A stretch of DNA of 18,971 nucleotides from Rhodonellum sp041748555 (GTDB lineage: Bacteria; Bacteroidota; Bacteroidia; Cytophagales; Cyclobacteriaceae), in assembly GCA_041748555.1 (NCBI GenBank), contig JBGTDA010000002.1:1-18971 (forward strand), in the 5' to 3' direction. The notes below the pieces were generated by a model. It saw only the letters and a list, made by a program, of their open reading frames with translations. It was not told where the DNA came from and did no database searches. Of the stretch, positions 1 through 8,477 are shown piece by piece. The number at the start of each line of letters is the position of its first letter. The first letter of the stretch is position 1. The translations under genes and the position numbers were made by a program.

Positions 1-20
1 AAAACAATAACTTTACTCAT
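1..20 (-). CDS. possible start of a next gene, cut by window edge
   Basis: On the minus strand an ATG lies 24 bases after the stop codon of the SDR gene and reads M-S-K-V-I-V before the window ends. A hydrophobic beta-strand start of this kind is typical of a Rossmann-fold enzyme or a glycosyltransferase, and the spacing fits the rest of the leftward operon. No clear ribosome-binding site precedes it. Six codons cannot identify a family, so this is only a likely gene start. Confidence 0.3.
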
Positions 21-44
21 ATTACATGAATTTTCATTTGTCCA

Positions 45-956
45 CTATTTTAGAATATCAATATTCAATTCATTTTTCCACCATTCAATGGTTTCATTCA
101 GACCATTTTGAATAGGCGTGAATTCAAATTTAAGTGCATCATGAAGTTTACTTGAATCTCCAAAGACAACTCTGTTGCGGTGGACCTCCGGAGTTTTCAC
201 CTCAAGTAAATCTTCTCTGCCAAGTATTTTAGCAACCATTTTGCCTATATCGCCTAATTTTACTGGAATTCCAGTAGCTATATTTAATACTCCTGTAAAT
301 TCTGTGAAAATAAGTTTAGAGATGATTTTGGCAGCATCCTGTACATACATGTAATCTCTGAAAATTTCCCCGTTCATGATAGTAGCCTTTTCTCCTTTCA
401 GTAGGGAGACTATTATATTGGGAAGCAATCGCTTTGTATTTTCATAAGGACCGAAAAGGAAAAAGGGCCTTACCCATGCCAGTTCCACATTATGATGCTT
501 GAAATAGGTGGTTGCATAGTCTTTTAAAATATTTTTACTTGCACCGTACAAATTGGAATAATTAGGTGCTGTCACATTCTCAATACACAAAGCTTGATCC
601 CAAGCATATTCAAAACAAGAGCCGGCGATTATAACTCGACGCCCACCATTTATCTGAAAATTTTCGAGAAGATTGATGCTCGCCTTTAGCCATTCAAAGT
701 TTCCTGGCAGATTATAATCACTTGGACTCATTCCCCAGGCTAGATGCAACAGATGAGAAGGTTTTATTTCCTTCATTACATTTTTTACTTGAGCGGAATC
801 AAGCACATCACATTTCACTATATGAATATTCTCTGCCGAGAATCTCAAATCCTTATTTCTACTAAGAAGAAAAAACTCAGATCCAGAATGAGGAAGGAGT
901 TTACTCAGGTTTTGACCAATAAATCCGGTGGCTCCTGTAATAACAACTTTAGACAT
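45..956 (-). CDS. NAD(P)-dependent epimerase/dehydratase/reductase (extended SDR) for nucleotide-sugar synthesis
   Basis: A 303-residue cytosolic extended short-chain dehydrogenase. The N-terminal Rossmann motif GATGFIG sits at residues 8-14. The catalytic triad is visible as Ser113 (in GSCFEY) and Y137-x3-K141 (in YGASK). The RPFFLFGPYE segment that follows is typical of sugar-nucleotide SDRs. The length is normal for the family and the protein looks intact. It starts 34 bases after the stop of rfbF, on the same strand, so it is probably co-transcribed and may act on a CDP-sugar derived from CDP-glucose, for example as a reductase or epimerase of the CDP-4-keto-6-deoxyhexose type. The exact substrate cannot be read from the sequence; a GDP-, UDP- or dTDP-sugar is equally possible. 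The fold is certain, the specificity is inference. Confidence 0.88.
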   Translation of the reverse strand: MSKVVITGATGFIGQNLSKLLPHSGSEFFLLSRNKDLRFSAENIHIVKCDVLDSAQVKNVMKEIKPSHLLHLAWGMSPSDYNLPGNFEWLKASINLLENFQINGGRRVIIAGSCFEYAWDQALCIENVTAPNYSNLYGASKNILKDYATTYFKHHNVELAWVRPFFLFGPYENTKRLLPNIIVSLLKGEKATIMNGEIFRDYMYVQDAAKIISKLIFTEFTGVLNIATGIPVKLGDIGKMVAKILGREDLLEVKTPEVHRNRVVFGDSSKLHDALKFEFTPIQNGLNETIEWWKNELNIDILK

Positions 957-990
957 AAATAACTGGGGTTGCTCAATTAATTAATACTGA

Positions 991-1773
991 TCACCAGATT
1001 TTCCACGGGGCAGATTTTGATTCCCAAAGATCTTCCAATAAGTGTTTGTCTCTTAAGGTATCCATAGGTTGCCAAAATCCGGTATGTTTAAAAGCTGCTA
1101 ATTCTCCATTGGATGCTAATTGCTCCAAGGGCTCTCTTTCCCATGTAGTTTGGTCGTCCTCAATGTATTTGAGAGCTTCTGGTTCTACAATAAAAAAACC
1201 TCCATTAATCCAGGCATTATTCACGCCATCACCTTTTGGCTTTTCTCGAAAACTATCAATCTTATCGTCACCATGTTTTAAGGTAAAAGCTCCGAATCTT
1301 CCTGGCTGTTGAACTGCAGTGAGCGTCACAACAGCATTCTGCTGCTTGTGAAATGCTATTGACGTGGTAATATCGACATCGCTTACTCCATCTCCATAGG
1401 TAAGGCAAAAAGTCTCATCCATTATATGGTCAGCGACTCTTTTGATTCTTCCACCTGTCATTACATTTTCGCCTGTATCTATAAGTGTAACTTTCCAAGG
1501 CTCAGAATTTTGACGATGAACATGCATTACATTTTTACACAAATCAATTGTGACATCTGATCGATGCAGAAAGTAATTTGAAAAATATTCTTTAATCATA
1601 TGCCCTTTATAGCCGCAGCATATGACAAATTCATTTATTCCATGTGATGAATAGATTTTCATGATATGCCAAAGAATAGGTTTTCCACCAATTTCAACCA
1701 TTGGCTTGGGCCTTACACCACTTTCTTCGCTGATTCTGGTACCAAAGCCTCCTGCTAAGATAATTGCTTTCAT
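991..1773 (-). CDS. rfbF: glucose-1-phosphate cytidylyltransferase
   Basis: A 260-residue nucleotidyltransferase that makes CDP-glucose from CTP and glucose-1-phosphate, the first step to CDP-3,6-dideoxyhexoses and related sugars. The N-terminus carries the nucleotide-binding signature LAGGFGTRISEE (residues 6-17) followed by RPKPMVEIGGKPILWH (21-36), including the conserved Lys23. The metal-binding segment YGDGVSDVD is at 126-134, QQPGRFG at 155-161 and the FREKP sugar-binding segment at about 175-179. Length and motifs fit RfbF rather than the dTDP-glucose enzyme RmlA. It lies between the DUF354 gene (104 bases upstream) and the SDR gene (34 bases downstream) in the leftward operon. Its usual partner, CDP-glucose 4,6-dehydratase (RfbG), is not in this window and may lie to the left. 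Confidence 0.93.
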   Translation of the reverse strand: MKAIILAGGFGTRISEESGVRPKPMVEIGGKPILWHIMKIYSSHGINEFVICCGYKGHMIKEYFSNYFLHRSDVTIDLCKNVMHVHRQNSEPWKVTLIDTGENVMTGGRIKRVADHIMDETFCLTYGDGVSDVDITTSIAFHKQQNAVVTLTAVQQPGRFGAFTLKHGDDKIDSFREKPKGDGVNNAWINGGFFIVEPEALKYIEDDQTTWEREPLEQLASNGELAAFKHTGFWQPMDTLRDKHLLEDLWESKSAPWKIW

Positions 1774-1877
1774 ATTTTATTATTGAAATTTAAAATTAAG
1801 AAAGAGTTAACATTAATTGTTAATTCTGGTATCAGATCTAAAATTGCGGAAAAAACGAAGGTTGTTCTGATTGAAGG

Positions 1878-2900
1878 TTAATTTAAATTTAAATCTAAAA
1901 GCGTATTTTTAAATAACTCATAAGCGGTTTTTCCTTTTTCCATCAATGAATTAGTTACAGAATAAAAAAATTCGTTGTTTAGAATATCAATTAATTTAAC
2001 ACTTGTTAGATCCGCATCGTGCATCATGAGTTTTGCTGAAATAAGAAAATTATCGACATCTAGTAATTCTCCCTGATACACCGAAATGGTTGGGATACCC
2101 ATCATTGCCATTTCTCTGGTCATTGAACCTCCTGCACCTATGAAAAGCAAACAACTTGCAGCAATGGCTTCAAATGCTAAAGTATTACTGGGAACTTTTA
2201 TTTTTTTAAACTGATCTTGGGAATAATGCTCAAATTGAATTTTATCCCTTACTAAAATAGTTATATCATAAAGATCCTGGATTTCCAACAAAAAATTATC
2301 AAGAAAATTAAGTTTACCAGTGTAATATTGAGCAGTTTGAGGCTCCGGTCTAATATAAATTGTTTTAGGATTACATTTTTCTCTTTCTGTTTGGATGTTC
2401 TTTCCCTTTGACCATAAATACACGCCTTCTTTAATTCCTGGGTATTGAATAATTTTGTTTCTGCTTGCACCTTGTTTTATGGCCTTTTGAATAGACAAGT
2501 TTTCCGGTAAAAGTATTTTGTTAGCAAAAAAAAAGCTTGGAATATTTCCCAGTGCATGTTCATTATCATTGGTATATATTGAGGGAATTCCCAACAGCTT
2601 TGCAGAGAGCGGAAGGTAAAAACTGCTTTGACCAATGGCCACATCTACCTTCTGTTTTTTTAAATACTTAATTAAATAAATAATCCTTATAGGAAAAGAA
2701 ATAAGCTTGTTTGTGAGGGAGCTGCCCACATTATCGCCGATCAATTTGTATTTCCAGCGTTTTTGTTCCAACAACTGCACAGTATTGGAGGAGTTTCTGC
2801 AAGTGAGAATAAATTCATGGCCACATTCCTGCAAATCTAAAATCAAAGGCTCAAAAAAACTTACTTGCGGGGTATTGATGAAATCAATCCAAATTTTCAT
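1878..2900 (-). CDS. DUF354-type predicted glycosyltransferase (GT-B-like)
   Basis: A 340-residue protein that opens with MKIWIDFINTPQVSFFEPLI, the pattern I associate with the DUF354 family (short beta strand, then an IDF/S-N-x-P segment, then a helix). The C-terminal half has GAGGSMTREMAMMGIPTISV (about residues 256-275), which resembles the donor-binding loop of GT-B enzymes related to UDP-GlcNAc 2-epimerase and MurG. There is no signal peptide or clear membrane segment, so it probably acts at the cytoplasmic face of the membrane. It starts 52 bases after the wzc-like gene and precedes rfbF. In polysaccharide loci such proteins are assumed to transfer a sugar to the growing repeat unit. 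Family assignment is from memory of the pattern; donor and acceptor are unknown. Confidence 0.75.
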   Translation of the reverse strand: MKIWIDFINTPQVSFFEPLILDLQECGHEFILTCRNSSNTVQLLEQKRWKYKLIGDNVGSSLTNKLISFPIRIIYLIKYLKKQKVDVAIGQSSFYLPLSAKLLGIPSIYTNDNEHALGNIPSFFFANKILLPENLSIQKAIKQGASRNKIIQYPGIKEGVYLWSKGKNIQTEREKCNPKTIYIRPEPQTAQYYTGKLNFLDNFLLEIQDLYDITILVRDKIQFEHYSQDQFKKIKVPSNTLAFEAIAASCLLFIGAGGSMTREMAMMGIPTISVYQGELLDVDNFLISAKLMMHDADLTSVKLIDILNNEFFYSVTNSLMEKGKTAYELFKNTLLDLNLN

Positions 2901-2952
2901 AAACTTATATGTAAAAAAATTCTCTAAAATTTATGACAATTCGATAGATTCT

Positions 2953-5331
2953 TTAACTGGTCTGGTAGTATTTTTTCCCATAAGTTGCGCTGTATCCATA
3001 AGTCATTTCTAATTTGGCATCATTGAGTACGATCAAAGGCATCTTGAATTTTTCATGTTTGCGGATATCCTCAATGGTTTTGACCTGGCTTTTTGTGGAG
3101 TAGTTGTACCTTAACATAAAAATGGTGACGTCAGCGATTTCAGATAAGATAAATGAATCTGAGACAAGGCCTATCGGAGCAGTGTCAATAATTACATGGT
3201 CAAATCTAGCGGACAAATCTTCTATTAATTTCGGCAACTTATCTCCCATCATCAACTCGGCCGGATTTTCCGGAATTTTACCGCATCCCAATACCGAAAC
3301 ATTTTCACATAAAATTAAGGGATGGATGATGTCGTCCAAATCATAAATTTTGTTTTCCAGATAATCCGATAGCCCCAGTGGAGCTTTTAATCCCAGTGCA
3401 GATAACATGGCAGGTTTACGGAGGTCAAATTCCAAAATAGCCACTTTCTTATCCGCTAATCCCAAACTGATGGCCAGATTGATACTAAAAAAAGTTTTGC
3501 CTTCGCCACTAATGCCTGAAGTAACCATGATTACTTTATTAGGCTGCTTATAGGTGGAGAATGAAAGATTACTTCTAATAAACCTGAATTGCTCTGCAAT
3601 AAGTGTTCTTTTATTTTTTGAAATGGCAACCACCCCTTCTCCCCCTTTATTTCTTGATATTTCTCCAAGGATTTTGGTGGAAGTGAATTTTTCAACATCG
3701 GATTTCAACTGTATTTTTTCCTGCCACAAGTCTAAGATGAATATAATTCCAAAAGGAAATGCAATTCCCATAAGGAGACCAAAAGTATAAATTAATTTTT
3801 TTTTCGGTGAAACTGGTTTGTCGGAAGGAGTGGGGGGGTCTATGATTTTGGTATTGTTTGCAGTTCTTGCCTCTAAAGTTAAAACGGCTTCTTCCCTCTT
3901 TTGGATTAAGTATAGGTAATGCTGCTGTTTAATACCTTGCTGGCGACTAATATCCAGTAATTCTCTTTCCATGGTGGGAACCTGGGCTGCTCTATTCTGA
4001 AATTGATTTGCTGTGGACTGCAAATTATCCCTGGAAATAATCAGACCGTTTTTAATATTTTTTAAATTTTCCAAAATACTGGATCTAAGACTTGTCAATT
4101 GTTGATTTATATTTAAAACAATTGGGTTGTTGGGTTGAGTGGTTCTTAGCATTCTTTCCCTTTCCCTTTGTAGGAGGTTGAAATCAGCAATTAAATTGGT
4201 AAGAGTAGGGTCTTGAATACTGAGTGTACTGGGAACCATCTCATAATCTGTACCCTGATTCCTTAAATAGGATTCAATGGATTCCAATACATCAATCTGA
4301 ATAGAAAATTCACTTAGTTGTTGGCGATTTGCTGTTGTACTGCTTAAATAAAGCTGGGCTTCTGCACTGAAATCAGTTATTGAGTTTTTGAGTTTATATT
4401 CTTCCCCCTTGTGTTCAATGCTATTCAATTCATTAGTAAGACCTATTAGCTGCTCATCAATGAATGTAATGGTATTTCTAGCAATGGTGTTTTTTTCGTT
4501 TTCTGCCTCTTGATTATAAACTTCTATTAGTTTTTGCATTATATCCCTCCCCTTTTGTGGATGGGCATCAAATATATATAGCGCAACAACACTCGCCAGT
4601 TTATTCACAATTTCAACACTTAGATTTGTTGCATAATATTTTCCAACAGCAGCTGGATCATAAAATTCAATTTTTATCTGTTCATAATCTTTACTAACTA
4701 GTATATCAAGGGAGTCGGAGGAGTTTACTAATTGGGGATTTTTAATTATGGAGAATTCTCCATAAAAATTGATCAATTTCTGTCCGAATTTATAAGTTTG
4801 TTTTGTGCCTCCCGGAACCTCCATCTCAAATTCATTCCCGTTCTTAATATTGACTATCATGGAATTGTCCTCTACTTCATAATAATCATTCCTTTGATGA
4901 ATGACAACTTGAATCGGAACTTCTGAACCATAGACTTCTTTCCATCGAAAGTTCCCGTTTGGTTTGTAATAAGCATTTGTGAGATCTAACTCTTGGAAGA
5001 CCTTCACCATGAGATTTTCTGCCTTTAATACCTCCGCTTCGTTTTCAACAGACGAGGTAGACCTAAATCCCAGCATTTCTGATAATACTGGATTAGAGGT
5101 AAAATCAGCGCCTTTATTTTCATCTTTTAACAATAATTTGCTTGTCACCAAATATTGAGGTGTAGAAAAATAAATATAAATTGAAGCTAAACTTAAACAA
5201 GTAAACAGCCCTACAGCAAACCAATGCCATTTACTGAAATACTTAAAAAACAGCATTCTATAATTAATGGATTCGGTGTTGGCATGATTCTCCTCCTCCT
5301 CCAGCTCATTCAATAAATCTGATAATTTCAT
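2953..5331 (-). CDS. wzc: Wzc-type polysaccharide co-polymerase with tyrosine autokinase domain
   Basis: A 792-residue inner-membrane protein that controls chain length and export of exopolysaccharide. A first transmembrane segment lies at about residues 36-56, a large periplasmic Wzz-like domain with coiled-coil stretches at 60-500, a proline-rich stretch (TPSDKPVSP, 501-509) and a second membrane segment at 513-535. The cytoplasmic BY-kinase domain follows, with Walker A SGISGEGKT (605-613, Lys612), Walker A' VAILEFDLRKP (630-640, Asp636) and Walker B HVIIDTAP (712-719, Asp716). The C-terminus carries a tyrosine cluster (Tyr778, 780, 784, 788, 789) suited to autophosphorylation. All key elements are present and the length is typical for Bacteroidota. 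It follows the wza-like gene by 44 bases, the usual export pair. The symbol is by family; the gene could also be named after local eps genes. Confidence 0.93.
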   Translation of the reverse strand: MKLSDLLNELEEEENHANTESINYRMLFFKYFSKWHWFAVGLFTCLSLASIYIYFSTPQYLVTSKLLLKDENKGADFTSNPVLSEMLGFRSTSSVENEAEVLKAENLMVKVFQELDLTNAYYKPNGNFRWKEVYGSEVPIQVVIHQRNDYYEVEDNSMIVNIKNGNEFEMEVPGGTKQTYKFGQKLINFYGEFSIIKNPQLVNSSDSLDILVSKDYEQIKIEFYDPAAVGKYYATNLSVEIVNKLASVVALYIFDAHPQKGRDIMQKLIEVYNQEAENEKNTIARNTITFIDEQLIGLTNELNSIEHKGEEYKLKNSITDFSAEAQLYLSSTTANRQQLSEFSIQIDVLESIESYLRNQGTDYEMVPSTLSIQDPTLTNLIADFNLLQRERERMLRTTQPNNPIVLNINQQLTSLRSSILENLKNIKNGLIISRDNLQSTANQFQNRAAQVPTMERELLDISRQQGIKQQHYLYLIQKREEAVLTLEARTANNTKIIDPPTPSDKPVSPKKKLIYTFGLLMGIAFPFGIIFILDLWQEKIQLKSDVEKFTSTKILGEISRNKGGEGVVAISKNKRTLIAEQFRFIRSNLSFSTYKQPNKVIMVTSGISGEGKTFFSINLAISLGLADKKVAILEFDLRKPAMLSALGLKAPLGLSDYLENKIYDLDDIIHPLILCENVSVLGCGKIPENPAELMMGDKLPKLIEDLSARFDHVIIDTAPIGLVSDSFILSEIADVTIFMLRYNYSTKSQVKTIEDIRKHEKFKMPLIVLNDAKLEMTYGYSATYGKKYYQTS

Positions 5332-5375
5332 GACTTATATATTGACTTTAAAGATTTTTTTTGAATACTAATTCT

Positions 5376-6149
5376 TTATAAAAACCTCAAATTAACCAAT
5401 ACCACCACCAAAAGACTTGTTACACTTGAAATAATGGCAAATGTTCTTGGATTGTTATCCGATTGAATGGCTTTGGTTTTATATGGCTCAACATAGATGA
5501 CATCATTTTGTTGTAGATAAAAATAAGGAGAACTCATTACTTCTTTATCATTCAAATTTAACCTTATCGTACTTCTAACACCGTCTTTTTCCCGTATTAT
5601 CATAATATTATCTCTTCGACCAAAAGCAGTCATATCACCTGCAAGTCCCAAGGCTTCTAAAACCGTAATTTTCTCAGTGGGTATAACAAAAGTCGCGGGT
5701 CTTTGAACTTCTCCGATAACAGTGACTTTAAAATTCATAAACCTGATATTAATGATTGGATTTTGCACATAGGCATTCAACAGGTCTGTCATTTTATTGA
5801 GTGCTTCCAACTTTGTCATTCCTTTTAGGTTTATCTGACCGACTACAGGATAATTGATAAAACCGTATTTGTCCACCAGATAATTTTCATTGATGGGACT
5901 GGAAATGATCGCACTGCCCCTTTCTCCTGAAGGCGTCAATACACCTGCATTAAACAACATGTTGGACTCAGCATTTAAACTTGTCACGGTAATACTTAGT
6001 AGATCATCTTCCTGAATCCTTGGCTCAATCGAAGCATTTACCTGCACGGAATATATTGAATTTGGCTCAATGTCACTGAAATATACCAAATTTCTCTGAG
6101 AACATGATAAGACTGAGGATAACGTTAAAAGAAGTAATAATTTTTTCAT
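5376..6149 (-). CDS. wza: Wza-type polysaccharide export lipoprotein
   Basis: A 257-residue periplasmic/outer-membrane export protein. The first 15 residues are a lipoprotein signal peptide with a lipobox ending SVLSC, giving Cys16 as the lipidated residue. The Poly_export domain follows (IQEDDLLSITVTSLN at about 45-59), then SLBB-type segments (YGFINYPVVGQINLKGMT and FKVTVIGEVQRPATF). A hydrophobic C-terminal segment (TFAIISSVTSLLVVVLVNLRF, roughly 236-256) is typical of the shorter Bacteroidota Wza relatives rather than of E. coli Wza. It lies 44 bases upstream of the wzc-like gene and is the first gene after a 400-base untranslated gap, so this is a likely place for a promoter or leader. 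The product should form the export channel with the Wzc-like protein. Confidence 0.9.
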   Translation of the reverse strand: MKKLLLLLTLSSVLSCSQRNLVYFSDIEPNSIYSVQVNASIEPRIQEDDLLSITVTSLNAESNMLFNAGVLTPSGERGSAIISSPINENYLVDKYGFINYPVVGQINLKGMTKLEALNKMTDLLNAYVQNPIINIRFMNFKVTVIGEVQRPATFVIPTEKITVLEALGLAGDMTAFGRRDNIMIIREKDGVRSTIRLNLNDKEVMSSPYFYLQQNDVIYVEPYKTKAIQSDNNPRTFAIISSVTSLLVVVLVNLRFL

Positions 6150-6549
6150 GTTAGGGTAAGAAATACAATATTAAAAGTCTAAGGAGGATCCAGTTTAAAG
6201 CTTCGCCCTTTAAGTCACAATCCTTATTGTGCTTTCCGGGGAATATGATCTTAGGATACTGAATTTCTTATATTAACTGTTTGGAATAAATCAAGAAATA
6301 TTTTTGAAATTCATAAAAATATGTTTGGAATTTGCTTATAGAAATTAAAATAAAATTTTGTAAAAATAGGTTTGATTTAAAATAGATGGTTTTTTATTTA
6401 AAATCTTTTTATAACGCTTCACAGTGCGTTTCAATAGGTCTAAGGGAATATAAATAGGAAAGTTTAATTTCCGAGGTTGTAGACAACTTTTGTTATCAGA
6501 CCAATTTCTTTATATCCTTATCGAACATGTTATTATGGACAAATTGTGC
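6150..6549. other. 400-base gene-free stretch, likely wza leader/promoter region
   Basis: Strongly AT-rich DNA between the TIM-barrel gene and the wza-like gene, with no coding pattern in any frame. It probably separates two transcription units of the leftward locus. On the minus strand I find no good TAnnTTTG box. Two short perfect inverted repeats lie close to the wza start (listed separately). No clear rho-independent terminator for the upstream gene was seen. Confidence 0.45.
6195..6231 (-). repeat. two adjacent short inverted repeats upstream of wza
   Basis: TTAAAG (6195-6200) and CTTTAA (6208-6213) can pair over a 7-base loop. CACAAT (6216-6221) and ATTGTG (6226-6231) can pair over a 4-base loop. 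Both are perfect 6-bp stems, 46 to 82 bases before the wza ATG, so they could form tandem hairpins in the leader RNA or serve as a protein-binding site. Stems this short also occur by chance in AT-rich DNA. Confidence 0.3.
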
Positions 6550-7458
6550 TTATTGCACAGTTGAAACCAAGTGATTAGTTGTGAGTTTTTTATTTTCTTT
6601 CAACCTATCAAAATTTTTAATTATTGAAACAGTATTATCTATATTTTCCTTGGAAGATGCACCAAACAATATTGACTCCACATTAGGCAAGGTACTGACA
6701 TATTCCAAAGCTTCTCTTGGTGGTATTGAACCTCCCCCCAATACCTGCATTGCTATTACCCGTGCCTTACCTTCTTTTAAAGTTTTTTCATATAAATCTT
6801 TTCCTCCCGACATTCTAAAATTTATTTTGTTTATTGAAGCACAGATTATCGGGTTTCTAATTCCTCCCTTTTCAAGCATTGGCAATAACTTCGGTAAATT
6901 CATTGTGATAAACCCAGCTTCCGTATTATATTTTTTTTCAATGTGTTTTGCAAAGCCCACAAGAAAATCGGTCATGCCTAAACCTATCAGGAGATCTGTA
7001 ATAACATTTTGAAGAAAAATCACAGGAGTATTGATACCTCTAAACATTTTCATTTCAGCATCTATTAGTAATTCCATTATAGATAAAAAATCCTTTGAAA
7101 GAAAGGCAACGCCTCCTTTATAAAGAGATCCGAAAAAATTGCCTGGAACATATTGCTTAAGCGTTCCTGTGATACCTAGTTCTGTTACTGCATTCGCATA
7201 TTTATGTGCATAGGGCATGCAGGGATAAATTTGAAAATTTTGGTATTTTTTGGGATCCGACCTGATAATGTCACAGATTTTTGAAATCCTATTGTGTGTG
7301 GTACACATAAATGAATTGATTCCTGCATCTCTGGCAAAATCCAGTGTTTTTATTATTGCGCTATCATCTTTGAATTTTATAGCCTGGGCCCTGGATTTTT
7401 CGTCAGAAATATGGTTAACTGCAAAAAATTGGTTATCACCAAATATGATTCTTTCCAT
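6550..7458 (-). CDS. aldo/keto-reductase-like TIM-barrel protein, function unknown
   Basis: A 302-residue soluble protein with alternating strand/helix segments like a TIM barrel. The C-terminal part (SIPPREALEYVSTLPNVESI, then LFGASSKENIDNTVSII) closely resembles the end of aldo/keto reductases, where the last barrel strand and a GxS/xEN segment bind the NADPH phosphate. The opening (MERIIFGDNQFF) and the segment INSFMCTTHNR at about 47-57 are not the usual AKR start, and I cannot identify a clear Asp-Tyr-Lys-His tetrad. It starts 8 bases after the Gfo/Idh/MocA gene ends, so the two are almost surely co-transcribed and may act on the same sugar intermediate. A distant AKR relative or a lyase/aldolase-type barrel are both possible. 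I do not know a characterised member. Confidence 0.65.
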   Translation of the reverse strand: MERIIFGDNQFFAVNHISDEKSRAQAIKFKDDSAIIKTLDFARDAGINSFMCTTHNRISKICDIIRSDPKKYQNFQIYPCMPYAHKYANAVTELGITGTLKQYVPGNFFGSLYKGGVAFLSKDFLSIMELLIDAEMKMFRGINTPVIFLQNVITDLLIGLGMTDFLVGFAKHIEKKYNTEAGFITMNLPKLLPMLEKGGIRNPIICASINKINFRMSGGKDLYEKTLKEGKARVIAMQVLGGGSIPPREALEYVSTLPNVESILFGASSKENIDNTVSIIKNFDRLKENKKLTTNHLVSTVQ

Positions 7459-7466
7459 ATTAACAA

Positions 7467-8477
7467 TTATTTAGCTTTGTTTTTAATGATTGAAATGGCG
7501 CGGTCTGTTAAACATGCACTTTCAAAAGTATTTATACTATTCGGACCTGTGCCTAACGCTGCTGCCACAAAATAGTCTAACTGGGCAGAGTACTCCTCCC
7601 CTCTCAAATAAAAATCAACTTGACTTGTAAGATCAGTTACGTATTTCACGTTCCAACCCATAGAATATCCTTCCGGCACATGATCGGTTTTAAAGTAAAT
7701 TTTAAATTCATTGGCATCTGAAACGATTTTTCCTTTTGAACCGATAATGGTAACAGATGTAGACATCTTTCGATAAGTCTCGTCACTCCAGTTAACCGAT
7801 AAAAATCCATTAACTTTTGAACTGAGTTCTACTAAAGCATATACCTCATCATCTACATTTTTGGAATAAATTGATTTAAGGATACTCCCTTTTGATGAAA
7901 CAATGGGGTCAAGTATGTCAATTAATAAATCAATGACGTGAGAAGCATAATCCATCAGACAACCCCCACCTTCCAAAGGATCAGACCGCCAGGTTTCACC
8001 TTTCTTTTTAACAACAACAGGTCCATATGCTTCCCCCTGAAAATGTTCTATTTTCCCAAGATACCCTGCTTTTACAAGCTTTTTGACTTCCTTGAAGGTC
8101 CCAACAAATTTGTTATGGTATCCGACCTGATTGACCAAACCTTTGGATTTAGCCAGTTGTACCAATTCTTCACTTTGAATTGGATTTAGACAAAACGGTT
8201 TTTCTGCGAAAACATGAATTCCCCTTACCAACAGTTCTTTAACCATAACAAAGTGAAATTTTGTGGGAACAGCAACAATTACAGCATCAGGTCGGGTTTC
8301 TTCAACCATCTTAATGTAATCTGTGAAACAATTAAATCCGCTGTATTTATTTAAAACATCCAGTACGATTTTAGATGTATCGCATACACCAACTATTTCA
8401 ACTCTAGAATTCGCACCTAATATTGCCAGATGGGAAATTCCCATTTTTCCTGCACCTATTAAACCAACTTTTAGCAT
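7467..8477 (-). CDS. Gfo/Idh/MocA-family NAD(P)-dependent sugar oxidoreductase
   Basis: A 336-residue soluble dehydrogenase. The N-terminal Rossmann fold has VGLIGAGKMG (residues 4-13). The family signature AEKPF is at 91-95 with the conserved Lys93. The C-terminal alpha/beta domain contains GGGCLMDYASHVIDLL (170-185), which holds the Asp and His (Asp176, His180) expected in the active site. Length and motifs are normal and the protein looks complete. It is the first gene of the leftward unit and faces a 480-base spacer across from the rightward wecG/sugar-transferase pair. In polysaccharide loci such enzymes usually oxidise or reduce a nucleotide-sugar at C3 or C4; here the tightly linked TIM-barrel gene suggests a shared two-step conversion. 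The substrate is not deducible. Confidence 0.9.
   Translation of the reverse strand: MLKVGLIGAGKMGISHLAILGANSRVEIVGVCDTSKIVLDVLNKYSGFNCFTDYIKMVEETRPDAVIVAVPTKFHFVMVKELLVRGIHVFAEKPFCLNPIQSEELVQLAKSKGLVNQVGYHNKFVGTFKEVKKLVKAGYLGKIEHFQGEAYGPVVVKKKGETWRSDPLEGGGCLMDYASHVIDLLIDILDPIVSSKGSILKSIYSKNVDDEVYALVELSSKVNGFLSVNWSDETYRKMSTSVTIIGSKGKIVSDANEFKIYFKTDHVPEGYSMGWNVKYVTDLTSQVDFYLRGEEYSAQLDYFVAAALGTGPNSINTFESACLTDRAISIIKNKAK

Noticed and set aside
1807..1823. Perfect 6-bp inverted repeat TTAACA / TGTTAA between the DUF354 gene and rfbF
   Set aside because: Made only of weak pairs in a very AT-rich spacer, with no T run after it; expected by chance.
6320..6374. Two plus-strand TAnnTTTG matches (TATGTTTG at 6320, TAGGTTTG at 6367)
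   Set aside because: They point into the 3' end of a gene on the other strand with no rightward gene or RNA structure behind them; such matches are common in AT-rich DNA.
6545..6559. TGTGC / GCACA hairpin at the stop codon of the TIM-barrel gene as a terminator
   Set aside because: Only five pairs and no run of T follows in the direction of transcription.
6581..7012. Rightward 143-residue open frame inside the TIM-barrel gene
   Set aside because: It is the antisense shadow of a clear leftward gene, with composition typical of a reversed coding frame.
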